Assembly (NCBI GenBank): GCA_029257385.1 | Contig: JARIBS010000050.1 | Span: forward strand, 1-58,348 | Source of the DNA: Thiorhodococcus sp. | Lineage (GTDB): Bacteria > Pseudomonadota > Gammaproteobacteria > Chromatiales > Chromatiaceae | Direction of reading: 5' to 3' | DNA length: 58,348 nt | Shown: positions 51,062 to 58,348 of the stretch, piece after piece | Layout of the letters: the number at the start of each line of letters is the position of its first letter | How positions within the stretch are numbered: position 1 is the first letter of the stretch | Position numbers and translations under genes: made by a program | The notes under the pieces: model-generated | Told to the model about the DNA's origin: nothing | The model's database searches: none | What the model saw: the letters and a program-made list of their open reading frames with translations, nothing else

Positions 51062-51916
51062 TCAGTGCTGGCAGCGCGGGCAGAAGAAGCTCGAGCGCTG
51101 TCCGATGCGCCGTTGGCGAATGCTCGCGCCGCAGCGCTTGCAGGGTTCGCCCTCGCGCCCGTAGACCCGCAGCGATTGTGCGAAATAGCCTGGCTGACCG
51201 TCTTCCTGGACAAAGTCGCGTAGTGTGGTGCCGCCCTGTGTGATTGACTCGCGCAGCACGGCGCGGATCACCTCGGCCAGTCTGCGGTAGCGGGCCAGAC
51301 CGACACGCCCGCAGGCGCGTGCCGGGTGAATGCCGGCGAGAAAGAGCGCCTCATTGGCATAGATGTTCCCGACTCCGACGACCACGCTCGCGTCCATGAT
51401 GAACGCCTTCACGGCCAGGCGCCGCGAACGACTGAGTCTGTAGAGTGCATCGCCATTGAAATCCGGCCCCAAGGGTTCGGGTCCGAGGTTGCGCAGCAGG
51501 GGGTGCTCGCGCTCGAGCTTAGCTGGCGGTTCTGGCATCCAGAGAAACATGCCGAAGCGACGTGGATCGTGGAAGCGCAGACACCGCTCCTCACGCTCTT
51601 GATCGTCGATCCCGACGCTGCTGGCGACTAGATCGAGATGATCATGGCGTCTGGGCTGGCTTGCGGTCGGCACCACCCGCAGACTGCCCGACATCCCGAG
51701 ATGGACGAGCAGGGTGCCGCGCTCAAGGCCGATCAGGATGTACTTGCCGCGCCGTGACAGCGTGCCGATGGTCTGCCCAACCAACCGGTCTGGCATCTCC
51801 GGTGGGATTGGCAGCCGCAGTCGCCCCTCGCGCACCAGTAGTCGTACGATGCGCCGACCTTCCAGGTGGGGTCTGATTCCGCGTAGCGTGGTCTCGACCT
51901 CGGGCAGTTCCGGCAT
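51062..51916 (-). CDS. mutM: formamidopyrimidine-DNA glycosylase
   Basis: Base-excision repair glycosylase/AP lyase removing 8-oxoguanine. Pro2-Glu3 ([14 protein letters not shown]) are the catalytic residues, [12 protein letters not shown] and [21 protein letters not shown] are family signatures, and the C-terminal zinc finger reads [16 protein letters not shown] then FFCPRCQ. At 284 aa it is about 12-15 residues longer than E. coli Fpg owing to an insert ([12 protein letters not shown]) before the FHDPRRFG motif. It ends 76 bp from the LysR gene (convergent) and lies 6 bp downstream of the DUF4340 gene. Confidence 0.96.
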   Translation of the reverse strand: MPELPEVETTLRGIRPHLEGRRIVRLLVREGRLRLPIPPEMPDRLVGQTIGTLSRRGKYILIGLERGTLLVHLGMSGSLRVVPTASQPRRHDHLDLVASSVGIDDQEREERCLRFHDPRRFGMFLWMPEPPAKLEREHPLLRNLGPEPLGPDFNGDALYRLSRSRRLAVKAFIMDASVVVGVGNIYANEALFLAGIHPARACGRVGLARYRRLAEVIRAVLRESITQGGTTLRDFVQEDGQPGYFAQSLRVYGREGEPCKRCGASIRQRRIGQRSSFFCPRCQH

Positions 51917-51922
51917 GCGCGT

Positions 51923-53068
51923 CTAGCGCGGCCCGTCGGGGGCCTGCTCGGGAGTTGCAGGCGGGTCCGGCGCGAATGGGTCCTGGCCGTAACCATAGGG
52001 CGCACCGCCATCATCCGGCGCGCTCCGCGGGTTGCTCCGGGGTTCGATGAACATCGGCTCCTCGCTTCCGTCCGGTCTCAGACGCACCACGGGGGGCTTG
52101 CTCAGCGGCATATCGCCCGGAACGATGCTTTCGGGATCAACCGGTGCTGAATAAGGCAACCTTTCAGTCGGCATGGGTCCGAACGGATCGGCGCTCTCCT
52201 CGAGCATCGGTCCAAGACCAGGATCAGCGATGCTCCCCTGCTCCTGCTCCATGAGGGTCGGCGCGGGCGGTTCGGGCTGTGTCGTCGGCTCGGGCGGTGT
52301 GCTGTCGATCGCGTCCGGATCTTGCTCCAGCTTGGGTGCATCCGTTAGCACATAGAGTAGACCCTGATCTGGCCGCGCCCAGCGGCGCCGGTCTTCGGAG
52401 ACGATGAAGCGCAGGGTGGTGCCGTCTCCGGCCTTGAGTTCTGCCGGCGAGCCGTTCTGCTCGCCGACCAATGGCTCGACCCGCTCGGCCGTCAGCGTTG
52501 CCAGAGTGCTCAGGGTGTCGACGGCGAACGGCACGCCCCCGAGACGCCCGAACGCCGGCACGAAGCCGCGCGGGAGCAGGTTGAGCGAGACATAGTCAAT
52601 GGGCGGTGCGATCAGCAGATGGAAGAAGCGGTCGTCGATGAGATGGACCAGGCCGTCCGAGGCGACATAGCGCGCCTTGGTGAGCGGGTCGATCCCGCCG
52701 AAGGCCAGCTCCAGCGCATCGATGCGCAGCTCCAGCTTGGGCGGGGCCAGTTCGAGCTGCTCCAACGCCGCGCTCTCCTGCGGAAAGCTGCGATGAACGG
52801 GCGTCTCCAGCACAGCGAGCAGCTTGTCGAGTCGTGTGGTGTCAGCATCCACCCGCATGGGGGACTCCAGACGCCAGCCCATGAGATCCTGACTCAGCGC
52901 GATGGTCGGCTCGCCCTGACGCGAGATGCGAATCTGATAGAGATCGCCCGCGTTCAGATCGGTCAGCGTTTGCACGGAGCTTGCCGTGTCGATCTCATTG
53001 CGGATCAGGGTTACCAGCAGCGTGACCGCCAGCAACAGAGCGAGATTGATCAGCCAACGCGTCTTCAC
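51923..53068 (-). CDS. DUF4340 domain protein, membrane anchored
   Basis: A 381-aa protein with one N-terminal helix (WLINLALLLAVTLLVTLI) and a periplasmic DUF4340 domain (SVQTLTDLNAGDLYQIRISR, WRLESPMRVDADTTRLDKLLAVLE, YVASDGLVHLIDDRFFHLL). The last 130 residues are a low-complexity Pro/Glu/Ala-rich tail, probably extended and unstructured. It overlaps the GldG-like gene by 4 bp and is the last gene of an ABC-type export set; DUF4340 proteins are common partners of GldG-like proteins. The function of the system is unknown. Confidence 0.85.
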   Translation of the reverse strand: MKTRWLINLALLLAVTLLVTLIRNEIDTASSVQTLTDLNAGDLYQIRISRQGEPTIALSQDLMGWRLESPMRVDADTTRLDKLLAVLETPVHRSFPQESAALEQLELAPPKLELRIDALELAFGGIDPLTKARYVASDGLVHLIDDRFFHLLIAPPIDYVSLNLLPRGFVPAFGRLGGVPFAVDTLSTLATLTAERVEPLVGEQNGSPAELKAGDGTTLRFIVSEDRRRWARPDQGLLYVLTDAPKLEQDPDAIDSTPPEPTTQPEPPAPTLMEQEQGSIADPGLGPMLEESADPFGPMPTERLPYSAPVDPESIVPGDMPLSKPPVVRLRPDGSEEPMFIEPRSNPRSAPDDGGAPYGYGQDPFAPDPPATPEQAPDGPR

Positions 53069-54441
53069 TGCACTCTCCAGCGGTGCCAGCGGATCGCGAT
53101 TCCGCCGATGAGGAAAATCGCCGGCAACGCAATCAGCGCCCAGACGCCGAGCAGCGTTCGTCTGGCGGTGCTCAGTTCGAGCGGCTCGGTCGCGGACGGT
53201 AATGGCGGCAGCTCCAACAAACCTTCCTCCCCGGCGTTCAGCCAGCGGAGCAAGCCGATGCCCAATGCCTGATTGCCGTGACTGCCGATCTGGACGTTAC
53301 TCAGAAAGTCGCCATCGCCGACCACCGCGACGCGCTGGGCAGTCTCCGTCTCGGGGAGCGTGCGGGTCAGCGCCAGCGCGACCGGAAGTGGACCAGGAAG
53401 CTCTCCGACCACTTCGTCACGGTCGATCGCGCCGAACACCGCGCCAGTCTCGTTCCAACTCCGCTCGCCGGTCGCGAGAAACGTTTCGAGTGTCCAGCCG
53501 GGAGCGACGGTGGAACCGAAGGCGAGCGATCCAGGCAGGATCGCGGGCTTGGAAAGCCCCTCCGTCAAGGGATGCTCAGGGTAGTCCGAGATCACGGCGA
53601 CGGCGGGCGTCTCGACGCCAAAATCGGCCGCCGAGGCATCGACCACGACGCCGGGGAGGATGTGCAGACCTAGCAGATCGGCGAGCGGCTCGAGTCCGTT
53701 CAGCGGGCCTGGGTCCATGAGCCAGAGCAGATTTCCGCCCCGATCGAGAAACCGCATCAGACCCTGAACCTCGCCGGAGAAGAGCGGCAGGCGCGGATTA
53801 GACAGCATGACCAGCCGGGTGTTGTTCGGCACGTCCTGAGCGCGCGCTAGATCCAGTGAACGCGTCAGGAACCCCTGATCGGTCAGCTCATGGCCGAGCC
53901 GTCCGAGATCCGTGCCCCGCTCGCCGTCAATCGCACGTTCGCCATGGCCCTCGATGACTGCGATCCAGGGGCTGCGTGTCTCGGTGAGCCGGGCGATGGC
54001 GGCGGAGATCGCCCGCTCGCCGATCTCCTTCAGCGTCTCGCGGCGGCCGCGATATTCCAGCAGGATCTGGCCGAGGAGCGCAACATCGGCATCGCGCGCC
54101 TGCTCGGGAAAGAGCTGCGGATCGAGATAGAGCACTTCCATCTCGGGCAGCGCCTCAGTGTAGCGGGCCAGGAGTTGCCCGATCGCCTTCGCCAGCGGTG
54201 TACGGGCGTCCGCGAAGACGCTAACCCGCAAGGGTGCATCCAGACGCTCCAGAATCACCCGGCTCTGCGGCGACAGGGTGTTGGTTGCCGTCCGTGTCCA
54301 GTCCCAGGTGCGGTCGTGGCGGGCGACGAGCCAGCCGCAGGTCACGACCAGCGCCAGCAGCAGGATCGCAAAGAGCGCATCGGCGAGTGGGCGTTCGAGC
54401 CAACGCACCCGGTTCCAGAGCGGAGTCGTGAAGCGTTTCAT
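53065..54441 (-). CDS. GldG-like ABC-associated membrane protein
   Basis: A 458-aa protein: one N-terminal membrane helix (LADALFAILLLALVVTCGWLV), a large periplasmic domain with a GldG/DUF7088-type beginning (NTLSPQSRVILERLDAPLRVSVFAD, LLARYTEALPEMEVLYLDP) and an IFT52/GldG-like core (NNTRLVMLSNPRLPLFSGEVQGLMRFLDRGGNLLWLMDPG). A C-terminal helix closes it (LLGVWALIALPAIFLIGGIAI). ATG 54441 overlaps the permease stop by 4 bp. It belongs to the ABC-permease-GldG-DUF4340 operon. Confidence 0.88.
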   Translation of the reverse strand: MKRFTTPLWNRVRWLERPLADALFAILLLALVVTCGWLVARHDRTWDWTRTATNTLSPQSRVILERLDAPLRVSVFADARTPLAKAIGQLLARYTEALPEMEVLYLDPQLFPEQARDADVALLGQILLEYRGRRETLKEIGERAISAAIARLTETRSPWIAVIEGHGERAIDGERGTDLGRLGHELTDQGFLTRSLDLARAQDVPNNTRLVMLSNPRLPLFSGEVQGLMRFLDRGGNLLWLMDPGPLNGLEPLADLLGLHILPGVVVDASAADFGVETPAVAVISDYPEHPLTEGLSKPAILPGSLAFGSTVAPGWTLETFLATGERSWNETGAVFGAIDRDEVVGELPGPLPVALALTRTLPETETAQRVAVVGDGDFLSNVQIGSHGNQALGIGLLRWLNAGEEGLLELPPLPSATEPLELSTARRTLLGVWALIALPAIFLIGGIAIRWHRWRVQ

Positions 54442-55175
54442 TGCAGACGACGGTTGCCGAGTCGGCGGTGAGTGAGGGCGAGGAAGCACGCCGTGAAGAA
54501 CAGAAAATAGGCCAAGTCGCTCAGACGCAGCGCACCCAGTAGAAACCAGAACAGGTGCTCATTCCAGGACAGCCAGCCGAACAGCGACAGGGTTTGGGTG
54601 GACAGCACGTCGGCGCGCCCGATGACCGAAAACAGCAGCAGCAGACCGAAGGCCACCAGCACCGCTGCGCCGGGCTGCGCCGTGAGACTGGAGGCATAGA
54701 GTCCGACCGCGCAGAACATCAGCGCCGCAAGCCAAAGCCCCACGGTGGCCGCGGCGAGCTGGCCGAGGTCAAGCTCGGCGGCCCCCAATAGCATCAAGGC
54801 GTTGGCTGCGGGCAGCAGGCAGAGCGGTGTGATCAGGACCGCAAGTCCCAGGAATTTGCCCAGCACCACTTGGTCAAGCCGCACCGGGGCCGAGGCAATC
54901 AGGTCGAAACTGCCATCGCGCAGTTCGCCGCTGAATATGCGCATCGCCAGCAGCGGCGCAGCCAGCATAGCGATGACGGCGGCGAACCCAAACAAGTTCA
55001 TCGCCAGCTCCTGCGTCAGGGTCGCGACCCGCTCATCGGCGCTCAGTCCGCTGAAGTCCTCGACAATCTGGAGAAAAATCCAGGCCAGCACCACCTGCGC
55101 GACGCCCAGCAGGATCCACAGCAGCGGCGTGACGATTCCACCGCGAATCTCGCGGCCGGCGATGGTGGTGATCAT
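54438..55175 (-). CDS. ABC-2 type permease (GldF-like)
   Basis: A 245-aa membrane protein with six helices. It starts in the family manner with MITTIAGREIRGGIVTPLLWI, and the second helix region MRIFSGELRDGSFDLIASAPVRLDQVVLGKFLG matches the EERRxGTLELLLTSP motif of ABC-2 permeases. It overlaps the ATPase gene upstream and the GldG-like gene downstream by 4 bp each. Confidence 0.9.
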   Translation of the reverse strand: MITTIAGREIRGGIVTPLLWILLGVAQVVLAWIFLQIVEDFSGLSADERVATLTQELAMNLFGFAAVIAMLAAPLLAMRIFSGELRDGSFDLIASAPVRLDQVVLGKFLGLAVLITPLCLLPAANALMLLGAAELDLGQLAAATVGLWLAALMFCAVGLYASSLTAQPGAAVLVAFGLLLLFSVIGRADVLSTQTLSLFGWLSWNEHLFWFLLGALRLSDLAYFLFFTACFLALTHRRLGNRRLQ

Positions 55176-56089
55176 GCCGCCTCCTCCACACCGATGATAT
55201 CGAAAAAGACCCGTTCCAGGTCACTGCGCTCGGGGGCCAGTTCCAGCAGATCCAGATCCGCACCGATGATCGCGCGCGCCAGATCGGCGGAGGTCGCTTC
55301 GGTCTCCAGATCGATCTGGAAACTCTCCGGGCCGATCGCCACCGCGCCGCGCACATGCGCCAGATCGGCGAGCCGCTCGGCACTGACCGCTCTGCCAATC
55401 TTCACCCGCCAGACATTGCCCGGCTGACTGGCCGCGAGATTGGCATCGAGCTGGACACGGCCCTCGTGCAGGATGATCACACGATCGCAGACGGCTTGGA
55501 CCTCTGAGAGCAGGTGACTGGAGAAGAGCACACCGCAGCCCTTGGACAGCTCGCGGATCAGAGCGCGCAGCTCGCGCATCTGAAAGGGATCAAGCCCTTC
55601 GGTCGGCTCATCGAGGATCAGCAGCTTGGGCTTGTGGAGGATGGCCTGCGCAATGCCCAGACGCTGGCGGTAGCCTTTGGAGAGTTTCGCGATCAGGCGT
55701 TTGCCGCAGTCTTCAAGTCCGCAGCGCTCTTTCGCTTCCGCCACGGCCGCGTCGATGTCGCTCCGGGCGATCCGGCGCAACCGCGCGCAGTAGAGCAGAT
55801 ACTCATCGACGCGCAGCTCTGGGTGAAGCGGCGGGCGATCCGGCAGATAACCGAGATGGCGCTTGGCCGCGATCGGTCGGTGCCCGAGATCAATCCCCTC
55901 AATCTCGATCTGTCCAGTGGTCGGCGCGAGCGTGCCGCTGAGCAAGCGCAGACAAGTCGTCTTGCCCGCGCCGTTAGGGCCGAGCAGGCCCAGTACTTCG
56001 CCTGTTTGCAGGCGGAAGTCGACATCGGACAAGGCCAGATGGCGCCCGAATCGTCGGCTGAGATCGGCTACGTGAACGAGTGTTTCCAT
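55172..56089 (-). CDS. ABC transporter ATP-binding protein (GldA-like)
   Basis: A 305-aa ATPase with all motifs intact: Walker A GPNGAGKTT, signature LSKGYRQRLGIAQAIL, Walker B LLILDEPTEGLDP and H-loop SSHLLSE. The C-terminal 90 residues form the extra domain of ABC-2 ATPases. It drives the adjacent permease. First gene of the four-gene operon. The 190 bp upstream (56090-56278) shows no gene. Confidence 0.95.
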   Translation of the reverse strand: METLVHVADLSRRFGRHLALSDVDFRLQTGEVLGLLGPNGAGKTTCLRLLSGTLAPTTGQIEIEGIDLGHRPIAAKRHLGYLPDRPPLHPELRVDEYLLYCARLRRIARSDIDAAVAEAKERCGLEDCGKRLIAKLSKGYRQRLGIAQAILHKPKLLILDEPTEGLDPFQMRELRALIRELSKGCGVLFSSHLLSEVQAVCDRVIILHEGRVQLDANLAASQPGNVWRVKIGRAVSAERLADLAHVRGAVAIGPESFQIDLETEATSADLARAIIGADLDLLELAPERSDLERVFFDIIGVEEAA

Positions 56090-56278
56090 TGACGCGGGAA
56101 GATAACCGCTCTACGCCCGTTTGCCAAATCTGGCGTGTCCAATGTGTGGCGGCCCTCACAACTGCGTTTCGGGATTGAGGCGGCCAGGAGAAGAGCGGGG
56201 TTGCGTCACGGCGTTTCAGGTGTCGCTCACGCTGGCCGGATTTGTGGGTGAAAGACAGCTCTATCGTCTTAGCTGACG

Positions 56279-57100
56279 CTAAGGCGGGTTACGCAGCATC
56301 CTGATGACGTCTACGGTCTCGGGCTTGATGCCCCGCCACAGCCGGAAGGATTCCGCGGCCTGCTCCACAAGCATGCCCAGCCCGTCCAGGACGCGTGCGG
56401 CATTATGGTTCTCGCCCCAACGGCAGAAGGCGGTCGGTGTATCGCCATAGAGCATGTCGTAGGTCCAGCCGCCCTCGGCCAGGCAGTCATCTGGGATGCT
56501 AGGCACAGTATCCGTCAAACCCGCCGAGGTGGCGTTGATGATGAGGTCGAAGCGCTCACCGGCAAGCGCCTCCAAGCCGCATCCTACGACCGGTCCGAGC
56601 GGGGTGCCGAGCGCGGCCAGTGTGTGCGCCTTCGACGCCGTGCGGTTGGCGATCGTCAGTGTGTCGAGCCGCGTCTCCAGCAACGGCGCGAGCACCCCGC
56701 GCGCCGCGCCGCCAGCGCCGATCATCAGGACGCGCAGACCGCGAAACTCTAGGCCGTGGTTGTCGATCAGATCCCTGATCAACCCAACCCCATCGGTATT
56801 GTCGCCCCGCAGACGGCCATCGGCGAGGCGGATGAGCGTGTTGACCGCGCCGGCCGTCTCGGCGCACGGGCTGCGCTCGTCGACCAGCGCCCAGGCTTGC
56901 TCCTTGAATGGAACGGTGACGCTCAATCCCAACCCGCCTGTGGCGATGAAGCGGTGGACATCTCCAGAGAAGTCCTCGCGATTGCCGAGAATACGGCCAT
57001 AGTGCAGATCGTGTCCGGTCTGCCGAGCGAACGCGGTATGGATTGCCGGTGACTTGCTGTGCGCAATCGGGTTGCCGATGACGGCGTATTGTTCGGGCAT
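56279..57100 (-). CDS. aroE: shikimate dehydrogenase (NADP+)
   Basis: Reduces 3-dehydroshikimate in aromatic amino acid synthesis. It is 273 aa, as in E. coli. Marks are GNPIAHSKSPAIHTAFARQTG, GLSVTVPFKEQAWAL (catalytic Lys), AGAVNTLIR, RGDNTDGVGLIRDL (catalytic Asp) and the NADP-binding VLMIGAGGAARGVLAPLL with NRTASKA. It follows hemB by 73 bp on the same strand. Confidence 0.96.
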   Translation of the reverse strand: MPEQYAVIGNPIAHSKSPAIHTAFARQTGHDLHYGRILGNREDFSGDVHRFIATGGLGLSVTVPFKEQAWALVDERSPCAETAGAVNTLIRLADGRLRGDNTDGVGLIRDLIDNHGLEFRGLRVLMIGAGGAARGVLAPLLETRLDTLTIANRTASKAHTLAALGTPLGPVVGCGLEALAGERFDLIINATSAGLTDTVPSIPDDCLAEGGWTYDMLYGDTPTAFCRWGENHNAARVLDGLGMLVEQAAESFRLWRGIKPETVDVIRMLRNPP

Positions 57101-57173
57101 GGGGTGTGCGCCAGTGTTCAGTGGTAAGTGTGGGAGTGCGGTAAGGCTGGGGCAATCCCTTGCCGATGGTCTG

Positions 57174-58304
<1,131 letters not shown>

Positions 58305-58348
58305 TCAACCCTTGGGTCTAGCCACTTGATCCAAACTGAATGGAGATC

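Overview
The window is one piece of a GC-rich gammaproteobacterial chromosome. The best guess is a purple sulfur bacterium (Chromatiaceae) or close relative. This rests on the complete gammaproteobacterial EF-P beta-lysylation set (epmB, efp, epmA), a FimX-type c-di-GMP receptor, a form IV RuBisCO-like protein with a split transketolase, and a Hyf-like energy-converting hydrogenase-related complex. No photosynthesis or sulfur-oxidation gene lies in the window, so the family-level call is inference. No rRNA or tRNA gene was seen.

Layout. 0-2.5 kb: a small unknown protein, a Wza/EpsE-type polysaccharide export protein and an outer-membrane beta-barrel protein. 2.8-7.6 kb: a FimX-like protein, then epmB divergent from efp-epmA. 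7.7-13.0 kb: DUF4139 and DUF2189 proteins, a double-CDGSH Fe-S protein and two tandem SPFH/band-7 proteins. 13.1-15.7 kb: an AraC regulator, a methyltransferase and an EamA exporter. 15.9-21.5 kb: a tightly packed operon of DJ-1/PfpI, OsmC, a Rossmann/RyR-domain protein and an MlaE-MlaF-MlaD lipid-transport set whose ATPase has lost key catalytic residues. 21.6-24.1 kb: pyrD, a two-repeat CRISPR-like remnant, a ParDE-type and a HicAB-type toxin-antitoxin module, a 15-bp palindrome and a 93-bp MITE.

24.1-32.9 kb: a membrane complex related to hydrogenase-4 (hyfB, C, E, F, G, I order) whose large subunit lacks most NiFe ligands. A CAP-domain protein gene sits between the large and small subunits, and a small XRE regulator with its own operator-like repeats is translationally coupled upstream. 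32.9-38.9 kb: surface glycan genes (two GT4 transferases, a heptosyltransferase, an O-antigen ligase/polymerase and a capsule-type protein). 38.9-42.0 kb: a visibly AT-richer island bounded by IS1-family and MITE debris, carrying a cytochrome b561 and a CPA2 K+/H+ antiporter that seems to start at ATA. 42.2-45.4 kb: split transketolase plus RuBisCO-like protein in one overlapping operon. 45.5-51.0 kb: a TonB-dependent receptor, an exported tetrapyrrole-methylase-like protein and an APC permease in one operon, with a Fur-box-like site and a divergent LysR regulator. 51.1-58.2 kb: mutM, an ABC (GldA/GldF)-GldG-DUF4340 operon, aroE and hemB.

The parts most likely to repay study are the RyR-containing Mla-like operon with its degenerate ATPase, the Ehr-type complex with its embedded CAP gene, the exported tetrapyrrole methylase behind a TonB receptor, and the RLP-transketolase operon.
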